Shown here in pieces: positions 27,844 to 36,254 of a stretch of 64,000 bases of DNA. The position numbers were made by a program, and so were the translations under genes. Source of the DNA: Winogradskyella alexanderae (GTDB taxonomy: Bacteria > Bacteroidota > Bacteroidia > Flavobacteriales > Flavobacteriaceae); NCBI RefSeq assembly GCF_020166335.1, contig NZ_JAIUJR010000001.1, positions 682,001 to 746,000 of the forward strand, written 5' to 3'. Positions within the stretch are counted from its first letter, which is position 1. Each line of letters begins with the position of its first letter. The notes beneath the pieces were generated by a model. It worked only from the letters and a program-made list of their open reading frames with translations. It ran no database searches and was not told the DNA's origin.

Positions 27844-28856
27844 TATTGTAAAATTTTGGCTTTAATTTTTGTTCCAAAACGTCTTGGTTTAAAATATTTG
27901 TCGATTAATGGCACAAAAGCATTCATGATTAAAATTGCAAACGAAATGCCTTCAGGATAAGCGCCAAAAAGTCTTATAACCACTGTTATAACGCCAATAC
28001 CAATAGCAAAAATCACCATACCCTTCTTAGTCATTGGACTTGTTACAAGGTCAGTGGCCATATAAAATGCACCGAGAATTGCACCGCCAGATAAAATATG
28101 AATCATTGGGTTTGCATATTGTTCTGGGTCAATTACCCAAAAGATACCTGTCATGATGCCCATTGTGACCAAGACTGTTATTGGTATATGCCATGTAATT
28201 ACTTTTCTTGCCAATAAATAAATACCGCCTAGCAAAAGGGCTAAACCAGAAATCTCTCCTAAAGAACCACCAGTAAAACCAAAAAGCATATTCATAGTAG
28301 ATGGAATTCTCGTGCCAATTTCAGTCATTGTTTCACCTGCCATCAGCCCTTCTTTTATTGCGCCTAAAGAAGTCGCGCCAGTAATAGCATCAACAAATGA
28401 TGTATTATTCTCAATTGCCGTTGGCCATAGTGTCATTTGAACTGGGAACGAAATCAACAAAAATACACGACCAACTAATGCAGGATTAAAAATATTGTAG
28501 CCTAAACCACCAAAGGATAATTTGGCAATACCAATAGCTGCAAGACTACCAACTATTACCATCCAAATAGGTAGATTGGATGGAAGGTTAAATGCTAACA
28601 AAATACCAGTTATTAAAGCCGAACCGTCACCAATTGTTATATTAGTTTTTAAAAGGTATTTCTGGATTACGTATTCAAATACCAGACAGGAGACAATTGC
28701 AACAGCGGTAACAATAAATGCACTTATTCCAAAAACATATAGCGACACTAAAAATGCAGGAACTAATGCAAATAAGACATCATACATTATTCGCTTTGAC
28801 GTCCTGTCCGAATGTACATGCGGTGATGCAGAAACAATAATTGGTTGGGTATCCAT
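27843..28856 (-). CDS. rnfD: Rnf complex subunit D
   Basis: 337 residues with about nine to ten transmembrane helices; related to NqrB. The segment AITGATSLGAIKEG holds the covalent FMN threonine site of this family. Ion-translocating membrane subunit. Starts 8 nt after rnfC. Confidence 0.95.
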   Translation of the reverse strand: MDTQPIIVSASPHVHSDRTSKRIMYDVLFALVPAFLVSLYVFGISAFIVTAVAIVSCLVFEYVIQKYLLKTNITIGDGSALITGILLAFNLPSNLPIWMVIVGSLAAIGIAKLSFGGLGYNIFNPALVGRVFLLISFPVQMTLWPTAIENNTSFVDAITGATSLGAIKEGLMAGETMTEIGTRIPSTMNMLFGFTGGSLGEISGLALLLGGIYLLARKVITWHIPITVLVTMGIMTGIFWVIDPEQYANPMIHILSGGAILGAFYMATDLVTSPMTKKGMVIFAIGIGVITVVIRLFGAYPEGISFAILIMNAFVPLIDKYFKPRRFGTKIKAKILQ

Positions 28857-28864
28857 AGATAGCT

Positions 28865-30187
28865 TTAAACTGTGTTTAATTGTTTAACAATGCTCTTGCC
28901 AAATCTTATATAGTCAAGTAGTGGTCGGTTTGATGGACAAACGTAACTACACGAACCACACTCAATACATGTTAAAATATCTTCATCGTTAGCACGGTCA
29001 TATAGGCCTTTTTCAGAAAGATTCATCAACAGATGGGGCTCGAGTCCCATTGGACAAACAGTGACACAATCACTGCATCGTATACAGTTTTTTACTTCAC
29101 CTCTACTGGCTTCACCTTCAGGAATAACTAAAATACCAGAGGTGCCTTTTGTGACAGGAACATCTAAATTTTTTATGGCTTGACCCATCATTGGACCGCC
29201 ATTAACAATTTTTCTTGTACCTTCAGGTAGTCCTCCGACTTCGTTGACCAAATCCTTAATTGGAGTACCTATCTTTACCCAATAATTGGATGCATTCTTA
29301 AGATTTTTACCTGTAACGGTTACAACGCGTTCTGTTAATGGTATGTTGTGCTGAATAGCTTGGTAGATTGCGAAAATTGTTCCTACATTATGAACAATGA
29401 CACCGACATCTAGAGGTAGGCCATTTTTAGGAACTTCCCTGTTTAGTAGCGCTTGTATTAGTTGCTTTTCGCTACCTTGAGGATACTTTACCTCAAGTGA
29501 AGCAACTTTAATTCCTGTTTCGTTTCTAGCTAATTCTTTAAGGACTTCAATAGCATCCCTTTTATTATTTTCAATTCCTATGATTGCCTTATCAACATGC
29601 AGTGCAGACATTAAAATCTTTATTCCGACAATGATTTCTTCAGCTTTTTCCAACATCAATCTGTGGTCTGCAGTCAGAAAAGGTTCACATTCAACACCAT
29701 TTACAATTAAGTGATCTATTGCAACACCTTCTTTTATGCTCAATTTTACGTGTGAAGGAAATGTAGCACCACCTAAACCTACAATACCAGAATCATTTAT
29801 TTTGTTCAAAATTTCATCAGAACTCAAGTCAAAATTCTTTTTTAGTGTTAAGGTTGGTTCTTCAAAATTCGATGCGTTCTTTGGATCAGTACGTATAACA
29901 ATACACTGCTTTTTATAACCTTTTGTATCAACTATTTTATCTAATTTGGTTACAGTCCCGCAAACGGGAGAATGAATGTTAGAAGAAACAAAACCTCCTG
30001 ATTTTGCTATAACCTGACCTATTTCAACTTTGTCTTTAATATTAACCACTATCTCCGCTGGAATACCTATGTGTTGCGATATGGGTACATATACAACTTT
30101 AGGAACTGACATCCGTTTTATTGGCTTTGATGAAGTAAGTTTATTTTCTGGAGGATGAACACCGCCTTTGAGAAACGTTTTAAGCAT
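28865..30187 (-). CDS. rnfC: Rnf complex subunit C
   Basis: 440 residues, peripheral cytoplasmic subunit with the NADH/FMN-binding fold (GLGGATFPSHVKLS; NGVECEPFLTADHRLM) and two 4Fe-4S motifs, CIRCSDCVTVCP and CIECGSCSYVCP, near the C-terminus. It is the NAD-reducing module; length is standard without the long C-terminal repeats of enterobacterial RsxC. Overlaps rnfB by 8 bp. Confidence 0.96.
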   Translation of the reverse strand: MLKTFLKGGVHPPENKLTSSKPIKRMSVPKVVYVPISQHIGIPAEIVVNIKDKVEIGQVIAKSGGFVSSNIHSPVCGTVTKLDKIVDTKGYKKQCIVIRTDPKNASNFEEPTLTLKKNFDLSSDEILNKINDSGIVGLGGATFPSHVKLSIKEGVAIDHLIVNGVECEPFLTADHRLMLEKAEEIIVGIKILMSALHVDKAIIGIENNKRDAIEVLKELARNETGIKVASLEVKYPQGSEKQLIQALLNREVPKNGLPLDVGVIVHNVGTIFAIYQAIQHNIPLTERVVTVTGKNLKNASNYWVKIGTPIKDLVNEVGGLPEGTRKIVNGGPMMGQAIKNLDVPVTKGTSGILVIPEGEASRGEVKNCIRCSDCVTVCPMGLEPHLLMNLSEKGLYDRANDEDILTCIECGSCSYVCPSNRPLLDYIRFGKSIVKQLNTV

Positions 30188-31070
30188 CAGTATTGATTTT
30201 TACAGATTCAACATTGACCTTTTTTTCGGCTGTGTCCTTCTTTACTTTTTTTGGAGGGAAATTCGTTTCTATAATAGAATGGGTTGGACAAACCTCAACA
30301 CATTTTCTGCATAATGTGCACGCAATTGGATCTATATAGGCTAAATTATTTGTCATTGTTATGGCATCTTTTGGACAAATATCCTCACATTTTGAACAAC
30401 CTATACAAGCTACATTGCAAGCTTTTCTGGCAATACCTGCTTTGTCTTCATTTAAGCATCCAACAAATACTTTTAAGTCTCTTTTTTGTTTTGGACGCAT
30501 TTCAATAATACCTCTCGGACAGGCATCTACACAAGCACCACAAGATGTACATTTATCAGATATGACTACTGGTAATCCAGTATTTATATCCATATACATG
30601 GCGTCAAATTTACAGACTTGCACACAGTCACCATCACCTAGACAGCCGTACTGACAGTCCGTTTCACCGCTATAAATAATCGATGAAATTGCACACGATC
30701 TCGGCCCTTGATATTCCGTTGTCTTCGGTCTTACATCACAACCTCCTTGACATCTAACGACAGCTAGTGTTGGATCTTTTTCAACGACTTCTTTACCTAA
30801 AATAGATGAAACCTGAGCCATTATTTCATTTCCTCCAACTGGACAAAACAACTCTGATATATCTTCAGTATTTACGAGTTTTTCTGCAAACGCTTTACAT
30901 CCTGGTGAGCCACAGCCACCACAATTAGCAGCTGGTAATATATCTTCAACTTCAGAAATTAATGGGTCTTCGTAGACGTAGAATTTTTTGGATACCACAA
31001 ATAAAACTACTGCCGCCACAGATCCAAGGGAGGATAATAAAATAACACTATTTAAGATTGATTCTTGCAT
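30180..31070 (-). CDS. rnfB: Rnf complex subunit B (ferredoxin-accepting)
   Basis: 296 residues, longer than the ~190 of enterobacterial RsxB and similar to clostridial-type RnfB. One N-terminal membrane anchor, then NCGGCGSPGCKAF for the first cluster, and several ferredoxin-type motifs (CLGDGDCVQVCK, CTSCGACVDACP, CIGCSKCEDICP, CTLCRKCVEVCP). It is the likely entry point for electrons from reduced ferredoxin. The C-terminal tail is Lys-rich. Confidence 0.95.
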   Translation of the reverse strand: MQESILNSVILLSSLGSVAAVVLFVVSKKFYVYEDPLISEVEDILPAANCGGCGSPGCKAFAEKLVNTEDISELFCPVGGNEIMAQVSSILGKEVVEKDPTLAVVRCQGGCDVRPKTTEYQGPRSCAISSIIYSGETDCQYGCLGDGDCVQVCKFDAMYMDINTGLPVVISDKCTSCGACVDACPRGIIEMRPKQKRDLKVFVGCLNEDKAGIARKACNVACIGCSKCEDICPKDAITMTNNLAYIDPIACTLCRKCVEVCPTHSIIETNFPPKKVKKDTAEKKVNVESVKINTDA

Positions 31071-31077
31071 AATGAAA

Positions 31078-31506
31078 TTAAGTTTTTAGGATCGAAATTC
31101 TGAAGGAAGACTTTAATTTGTTCTTTAAAACATAAAGTATCGTATAGTAAGGCATTAAGACAAAAAGCGATAATACACCTGCTACCCATTCCTTAACAAA
31201 AAGTGATGTTAATACAAGGGTAAAAACCATTAATAAAAATGGAAAAACATAAGCCCAGAACACCGCTATTAATCCTGTTGTCTTTCTCAAATTAACTTTG
31301 ACTTTTTCATTAATTTGAAATGAATCATTTAAAGAATGAACTTCAATTTGTTTTGTGTCAGATCCGGAAACCCCGCAGCTACCTTTTGCATGACAAGATT
31401 CACAATGTATGTTTGGTTCTAATGTAACTGTTATAGAATCCTCAGCCACTCTCGATATAAATCCAGAATGACTAAAAAATTGATCTGATTTTTCTAAGGA
31501 TTTCAT
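31078..31506 (-). CDS. rseC: SoxR-reducing system protein RseC family
   Basis: 142 residues. N-terminal cysteine motif CESCHAKGSCGVSGSD, then two transmembrane helices. The RseC family regularly accompanies rnf genes in Bacteroidota; a role in reducing or assembling the complex is suspected but not established. First gene of the rseC-rnfBCDGEA operon. Confidence 0.9.
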   Translation of the reverse strand: MKSLEKSDQFFSHSGFISRVAEDSITVTLEPNIHCESCHAKGSCGVSGSDTKQIEVHSLNDSFQINEKVKVNLRKTTGLIAVFWAYVFPFLLMVFTLVLTSLFVKEWVAGVLSLFVLMPYYTILYVLKNKLKSSFRISILKT

Positions 31507-31536
31507 AAATAGTACAGTTTGGTTCCAATTCAGGTA

Positions 31537-31544
31537 CTAAATTA
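31537..31544 (-). promoter_or_regulatory. -7-like box of the rseC-rnf operon
   Basis: TAATTTAG on the minus strand (7 of 8 to TAnnTTTG), exactly 22 nt from the operator at 31567-31580 and about 30 nt before the rseC ATG. No -33 TTG. Confidence 0.5.
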
Positions 31545-31566
31545 CTTATTTGGTATCTAGGATTAT

Positions 31567-31580
31567 ATGACATATGTCAT
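31567..31580. promoter_or_regulatory. CRP/FNR-type operator of rseC-rnf
   Basis: ATGACATATGTCAT is a perfect 14-bp palindrome of the same ATGA-N6-TCAT form as the site at 23091-23104, with the same 22-nt distance to its -7-like box. It probably makes rnf part of the same regulon as ferredoxin-nifJ and korAB. Confidence 0.6.
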
Positions 31581-31641
31581 CTTAAATAAGGCGTTAAAAT
31601 TTCATAAAATTTAGTATTGATAGGCCATATGGACTTATCTA

Positions 31642-31675
31642 TTGTCATGTTTTTAAAAAGATTCACTTATTTTTG
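31642..31675 (+). promoter_or_regulatory. Promoter of the 2Fe-2S ferredoxin gene
   Basis: TTG at 31642-31644, a 23-nt spacer and TATTTTTG at 31668-31675; start codon 18 nt downstream. The spacer is at the long end of the accepted range. Confidence 0.55.
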
Positions 31676-31692
31676 CACGTATTTTTAAAAAA

Positions 31693-32019
31693 ATGGACAT
31701 TACCATTAAAATAACAGACAGAGATGGCGTTCCTCATGAGGTTAGCGCGCCTACAGATATGGCTATGAATCTTATGGAGGTTGTTAGGACCTATGAATTG
31801 GCTCCAGAAGGAACTGTTGGCACTTGTGGCGGTATGGTGATGTGTGCTTCTTGTCAATGTTATGTATTGAGTGATACTGATTTACCAGAAATGCAAGACG
31901 ACGAAGAAGCGATGTTGAGTGAGGCATTCTATGTAAAAGCTAATTCAAGACTCGGATGTCAAATTCCTATAACACCTGAACTTGAAGGTTTACAGGTAGA
32001 ATTAGCACCAGAATCCTAA
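31693..32019 (+). CDS. 2Fe-2S ferredoxin, adrenodoxin type
   Basis: 108 residues. Cluster ligands in TCGGMVMCASCQC (C-x5-C-x2-C) and the distal Cys in RLGCQI. Adrenodoxin-like ferredoxins serve Fe-S assembly or cytochrome P450 electron transfer. No partner gene adjoins it; it is divergent from rseC-rnf and meets the convergent phosphoesterase gene after 4 nt. Confidence 0.92.
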   Translation: MDITIKITDRDGVPHEVSAPTDMAMNLMEVVRTYELAPEGTVGTCGGMVMCASCQCYVLSDTDLPEMQDDEEAMLSEAFYVKANSRLGCQIPITPELEGLQVELAPES

Positions 32020-32023
32020 CCTA

Positions 32024-32923
32024 CTATTCAGTTTTATAATCCAAAAGTGGTGTTGGGCCTTCCAAGAGAACTCTTACAATTTGCAACACACCTTCTTCAT
32101 TAGTGGCAATTTGCCATTTAATCAATGAAATTTTACCATCTTCAATTTCTAATCCTGTTATACTTCTTGGGTGAACACAGCTCCCATCGTTAAAAAATGC
32201 AATATCTCCTGGTTCTGGAAAGCGAGGCCTATGTGTATGTCCTGCAATTGTAATTAAATTATTATTCTCAATAATCCACTTTTTAGTTCTGCGTTCTACC
32301 TTAATGAGTTCTTTATAGTTTTTGGCAGGACTTGTTGGGTCTGCAATACCCATAACATTCAAAGGTTTCCATAGTACACGTACCATAAATCTGCTCCATT
32401 TCCAAAAAAGGTAATTCCACCAATCAGCTTGGTGACCATGGCATAGAAATATTTCTTGATTGGTTTCGGTATGTTTTAAAACAATTCCCTCATGATATAC
32501 AATATCACAAAATAAATCTTCGTCATTGCCGGTTTTGGGATCAAAATAAGTGTTGAGGTATTTATTGACATAGTCTTTTTTTCGATAGACCATATCATGG
32601 TTTCCCCAAATCATATGTAGTCGTTCCTCATCATGAAATTGTTTCATGAGCAAGTAGACATTTTTGTGAGCATGAAGTATCGAGGTGAAAGACAGGTTTT
32701 CCCACAACTCATCACCATCGCCTAATTCGCAATAATGAAAACCTTGGTTGTAGTAGTGTTTTAGTGCATGGAAGTAAATATTTCTATTATTGGCGAAATC
32801 GTCAGCAAAGCTATTGTCACCTCTATGACAATCACTAAATAGAATAAATTTAGAATTGTCATTAAAAGGAATGCGGATAGCTTCGTTGTAAGCCCTATTT
32901 AACCTATGCGTTGTTGAAAGCAT
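32024..32923 (-). CDS. Calcineurin-like metallophosphoesterase
   Basis: 299 residues. All blocks of the dimetal phosphoesterase fold are present: SDCHRGD, GDGDELWE, WGNHDMVY, CHGHQADWW and AGHTHRPRF. The layout resembles LpxH/UDP-diacylglucosamine hydrolase relatives, but the substrate cannot be fixed from the sequence. No signal peptide, so cytoplasmic. Confidence 0.85.
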   Translation of the reverse strand: MLSTTHRLNRAYNEAIRIPFNDNSKFILFSDCHRGDNSFADDFANNRNIYFHALKHYYNQGFHYCELGDGDELWENLSFTSILHAHKNVYLLMKQFHDEERLHMIWGNHDMVYRKKDYVNKYLNTYFDPKTGNDEDLFCDIVYHEGIVLKHTETNQEIFLCHGHQADWWNYLFWKWSRFMVRVLWKPLNVMGIADPTSPAKNYKELIKVERRTKKWIIENNNLITIAGHTHRPRFPEPGDIAFFNDGSCVHPRSITGLEIEDGKISLIKWQIATNEEGVLQIVRVLLEGPTPLLDYKTE

Positions 32924-32941
32924 AAATCGAATTTACACAAT

Positions 32942-33631
32942 TTATTCTAATAGGATTTCATAGGCCAATGGAAGCAACTGTGTTACGAGTTGAGAGTATG
33001 CAAATTCTGATGGGTGTAAATTATCTGGCGCTAGTAGCTCTGGATTTGTCAAGCCTTCAAAAATCAAATCTTGGGCATCGATAAAACTGTAGTTATTTAA
33101 ATTACAAAAGTTTTCAATAAAGGTATTATAATTGATTAGTTCCTCTGTAATTTCAGACCCTCCAAATGCTTGTCCAAAACCAGTATTTGCATAATCTGGA
33201 ATAGTAATTACGATAACATTTGCTTTTTCACCTTTTGCAAGTTGTGTTGCGGTATTTACGAGTTCTGGAAAATCTTCTTCGAACCAAGAAAAAGGTCTGT
33301 TTTGAAATTGATTATTGACCCCAATAAGTAAGGTCACTAAGTCAAAATCACTTGAAGGATTTTCACTTTCTATTCCGTCTTTTAAATTTCTGGTATTCCA
33401 ACCTGTTTGCGCTATAACTTGCAATTCAAAAGTATCTACCGCATTAAATCTTAGGCTTAAACTATCAACGAGTTGCTCAGGATATCCACAGGTTTCACAG
33501 ACAGCTTGTCCAAAGGTATAGCTATCACCTAATGATAAGATTTTAAAATATTTAGGGGTAACGGGCTTAGAATCATCAGAATTGCAGCTAAACAAACAAA
33601 TGATAATTAACAATATATATGTCTTTTTCAT
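32942..33631 (-). CDS. SGNH/GDSL-hydrolase lipoprotein
   Basis: 229 residues. Lipoprotein signal with lipobox ICLFSC. SGNH blocks: SLGDSYTFG (nucleophile Ser), the LIGVNNQF Asn, and DNLHPSEFAY with catalytic Asp/His. Such enzymes are esterases acting on acyl or acetyl esters, for example of sugars; the substrate is unknown. Upstream of the phosphoesterase gene on the same strand with a short gap, possibly one transcript. Confidence 0.88.
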   Translation of the reverse strand: MKKTYILLIIICLFSCNSDDSKPVTPKYFKILSLGDSYTFGQAVCETCGYPEQLVDSLSLRFNAVDTFELQVIAQTGWNTRNLKDGIESENPSSDFDLVTLLIGVNNQFQNRPFSWFEEDFPELVNTATQLAKGEKANVIVITIPDYANTGFGQAFGGSEITEELINYNTFIENFCNLNNYSFIDAQDLIFEGLTNPELLAPDNLHPSEFAYSQLVTQLLPLAYEILLE

Positions 33632-33660
33632 AACTGTAAAGATACAATATGACTAAACTA

Positions 33661-33689
33661 AAAATGCTTCCAAATCTTGGAAGCATTTT
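33661..33689 (-). terminator. Hairpin after the acyl-CoA dehydrogenase gene
   Basis: 13-bp perfect stem AAAATGCTTCCAA with a 3-nt loop, 20 nt beyond the minus-strand stop at 33709; ends in TTTT on the minus strand. Confidence 0.75.
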
Positions 33690-33708
33690 GATGAATTGTT
33701 TCATTAAA

Positions 33709-34887
33709 TTATTTGAATGCATTTAATCCGGTAATATCCAAACCTGTAATTAATAGGTGAATGTCATGTGTTCCTTCGTAAGTGATAACACTTTCAAGAT
33801 TCATCATATGTCTCATTATGCTATATTCTCCTGTAATTCCCATTCCACCAAGAATCTGTCTTGCTTCACGTGCAATTTTTATAGCCATGTCAACATTGTT
33901 ACGCTTGGCCATTGAAATCTGTGCTGAGGTCGCTTTATTTTCGTTTTTTAGTTGCCCTAATCTAAAAGCAAGTAACTGGGCTTTTGTTATTTCGGTTATC
34001 ATTTCAGCTAGCTTTTTTTGCTGTAATTGAAACGCTGCTATGGGTTTGCCAAATTGAATGCGTTCTTTTGCATAGCGCAATGCTGTATCGTAACAGTCCA
34101 TTGCGGCGCCTATTGCTCCCCAAGCAATTCCATATCGTGCTGAATCTAAACATCCAAGTGGTGCGCCCAATCCAGATTTATTTGGTAATAAATTTGCTTT
34201 AGGCACTTTTACATCTTGAAAAATTAATTCTCCTGTTGCTGATGCTCGGAGCGACCATTTATTGTGAGTTTCTGGCGTAGAAAAACCTTCCATACCGCGT
34301 TCTACTATTAAACCATTAATACGACCCTCTTCATTTTTAGCCCATACGACTGCAACATTACAGAAAGGTGAATTACTTATCCAAAGTTTGGCACCGTTTA
34401 GAAGATAATGGTCACCCATATCTTTATAATTTGTAGTCATTCCACCCGGATTACTTCCATGATCTGGTTCGGTAAGACCAAACGAGCCCATCCATTCACC
34501 AGATGCCAATTTTGGTAAATATTTTTGGCGTTGTTCTTCTGTTCCGTATTTCCAAATTGGATACATGACTAAGGAGGATTGAACTGATGCTGTGCTTCGC
34601 ACACCAGAATCACCGCGTTCAATTTCTTGCATTATTAATCCGTAAGAAATCTGATCTAAACCAGCACCGCCATACTCTTCGGGAATGTAAGGACCAAATG
34701 CACCGATTTCGGCTAGGCCATTAATAATTTGTTTAGGGAATTCAGCACGTTGGGCATAATCCTCTATAATAGGGGAGATGTCTCTTTTTACCCATTCTCT
34801 AGCAGCATCCCTAACTAATTTATGTTCTTCTGTTAATAAATCATCAAGATTGTAGTAATCTGGAGCTTCAAATAAATCTGGCTTCAT
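33709..34887 (-). CDS. Acyl-CoA dehydrogenase, glutaryl-CoA dehydrogenase-like
   Basis: 392 residues, full-length FAD-dependent dehydrogenase. SVQSSLVMYPI and FGLTEPDHGSNPGGM are close to the glutaryl-CoA dehydrogenase group, and the catalytic base sits in TYEGTHDIHLL as in that group. It would oxidise and decarboxylate glutaryl-CoA to crotonyl-CoA (lysine/tryptophan catabolism); a general acyl-CoA dehydrogenase is the alternative. Monocistronic between its own promoter and a hairpin terminator. Confidence 0.88.
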   Translation of the reverse strand: MKPDLFEAPDYYNLDDLLTEEHKLVRDAAREWVKRDISPIIEDYAQRAEFPKQIINGLAEIGAFGPYIPEEYGGAGLDQISYGLIMQEIERGDSGVRSTASVQSSLVMYPIWKYGTEEQRQKYLPKLASGEWMGSFGLTEPDHGSNPGGMTTNYKDMGDHYLLNGAKLWISNSPFCNVAVVWAKNEEGRINGLIVERGMEGFSTPETHNKWSLRASATGELIFQDVKVPKANLLPNKSGLGAPLGCLDSARYGIAWGAIGAAMDCYDTALRYAKERIQFGKPIAAFQLQQKKLAEMITEITKAQLLAFRLGQLKNENKATSAQISMAKRNNVDMAIKIAREARQILGGMGITGEYSIMRHMMNLESVITYEGTHDIHLLITGLDITGLNAFK

Positions 34888-34909
34888 AAGTGAATTAAAA
34901 TTTATAAAA

Positions 34910-34940
34910 CAAAAGTAACGAAATCGTTTTCATTGCCCAA
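34910..34940 (-). promoter_or_regulatory. Promoter of the acyl-CoA dehydrogenase gene
   Basis: Minus strand TTG (34940-34938), a 20-nt spacer and TACTTTTG (34917-34910), 22 nt before the start codon. Confidence 0.7.
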
Positions 34941-34948
34941 CGAATACA

Positions 34949-35662
34949 TTACATTTTGAGATAAAATTCTTTCGTTAATTCCATATACTCGGATGTGTAT
35001 TGATGTCGTTTGTTTTCTATAGTGATTTCTGAAATTTTGTGTGGTAATGGCCTAAAAGAAAAGGACAGTAAACTCCGTTTGATTTCCGAATCTTTGTTAC
35101 CTCTTACCAATGTGTGTTTGGTTATTTGGAGATTGACTTGTTTTGCTAATTCAACAAACTTATTTTGCTCTTTAAAAGGAATAATTGTGCAGAAAACACC
35201 ATAATCATCTAAGAGCCTTGCTACTGCATAAATGAGATGTTCAAAAGGCATAGCATCACTGAATCTCGCTAAGTCTCTTGCCTTATTATTTGTTTTATAA
35301 TCTTCAGAATAGAAAGGTGGATTACATACAATAAGATCATATTTATCTTCTGCTTCTTCTACAAATTCAAGTAAAGAAGCATGATAGCAGAACAAACGGT
35401 CTGCCCAAGGGGAATTTTCAAAGTTTTCCGTACATTGCTCAAAGGCTTCAGAATCAATCTCAATAGCTTCAATAAAACTTTGAGGTACTCTTTGTGCTAG
35501 CATTAAGGAAATTACACCTGTACCAGCACCAATATCTAATATGGTTTTAGGATCGTGATTTATTTCAGACCAAGCACCAAGTAAAACCCCATCTGTACCA
35601 ATTTTCATGGCGCATTTGTCTTGCTGAATGCTAAATTGTTTAAATACAAATGGTTTGCCCAT
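34949..35662 (-). CDS. trmN6: tRNA1(Val) (adenine(37)-N6)-methyltransferase
   Basis: 237 residues. Class I SAM methyltransferase with LDIGAGTGVISLMLAQRV and the N6-adenine active-site motif NPPF (VCNPPFYSED). N-terminal FKQFSIQQDKCAMKIGTDGVLLG is typical of the YfiC/TrmN6 family. Overlaps rimM by one base at 35662, so the two are translated together. Confidence 0.9.
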   Translation of the reverse strand: MGKPFVFKQFSIQQDKCAMKIGTDGVLLGAWSEINHDPKTILDIGAGTGVISLMLAQRVPQSFIEAIEIDSEAFEQCTENFENSPWADRLFCYHASLLEFVEEAEDKYDLIVCNPPFYSEDYKTNNKARDLARFSDAMPFEHLIYAVARLLDDYGVFCTIIPFKEQNKFVELAKQVNLQITKHTLVRGNKDSEIKRSLLSFSFRPLPHKISEITIENKRHQYTSEYMELTKEFYLKM

Positions 35663-36192
35663 TACCCTTCAAGATATAAATCAATCAGCCCATCAGGTGT
35701 ATTAACAAGTATGGTTTTATTGTGTCTATTTACCTTCACGATAAATTCGTCGTTCATTGGGATCAGTATTTCAATACCGTTTCGGTCAATTTCAAATAGA
35801 GATTGAGCTGTAGAGTCATTAATGGCTTTAATAACACCTACCTCTCCAAAATTTTTATCTAGAATTTTATATCCTATAATTTCATGAAAGTAGAATTTGT
35901 TACCTTCAAGTTTAGGCAATAATTCTAAAGGCAAGTAGAGATCGCATTTGAGAAGTGCGTCTGCATCAGCTTCTGTTTCAACATCTTCAAATTTTAATCG
36001 TAACAGTTCTGATTTGTGTAACTGAGCTCGTTCAATAAAAAAGGGTACAAGATTGCCTCGTAAATCAATGAAAATAGCGTCCAAATTGTCATATAAGTCA
36101 GGTTCGTCAGTATCTAATTTTGCAAGTAGCTCTCCTTTAAAACTGTACTTTTTTACAATCTTACCTAGATAAAAGCAATCGTCCTTTTTCAT
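35662..36192 (-). CDS. rimM: 16S rRNA processing/ribosome maturation factor RimM
   Basis: 176 residues. N-terminal RimM beta-barrel (YLGKIVKKYSFKGELLAKLDT) and C-terminal PRC-barrel domain (EIIGYKILDKNFGEVGVI, LIPMNDEFI). Assists maturation of the 30S head together with S19/S13. It follows rpsP on the same strand but is separated from it by a strong terminator hairpin, so its level relative to S16 is probably set by read-through. Confidence 0.93.
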   Translation of the reverse strand: MKKDDCFYLGKIVKKYSFKGELLAKLDTDEPDLYDNLDAIFIDLRGNLVPFFIERAQLHKSELLRLKFEDVETEADADALLKCDLYLPLELLPKLEGNKFYFHEIIGYKILDKNFGEVGVIKAINDSTAQSLFEIDRNGIEILIPMNDEFIVKVNRHNKTILVNTPDGLIDLYLEG

Positions 36193-36204
36193 GATTATTT
36201 GAAA

Positions 36205-36231
36205 TAAAAAACCCTGACGATAAGGTCAGGG
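36205..36231 (-). terminator. Intrinsic terminator between rpsP and rimM
   Basis: CCCTGAC / GTCAGGG stem with a 6-nt loop, followed on the minus strand by six T. It lies between the rpsP stop (36255) and the rimM start (36192) and probably attenuates rimM-trmN6. Confidence 0.8.
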
Positions 36232-36254
36232 CTAAAAGTATAAAAAATTAATTT

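Noticed and set aside
31581-31610. Divergent control of the 2Fe-2S ferredoxin by the rnf operator
   Set aside because: No TAnnTTTG-like box lies 22 nt away on the plus side; this gene has a separate promoter at 31642-31675.
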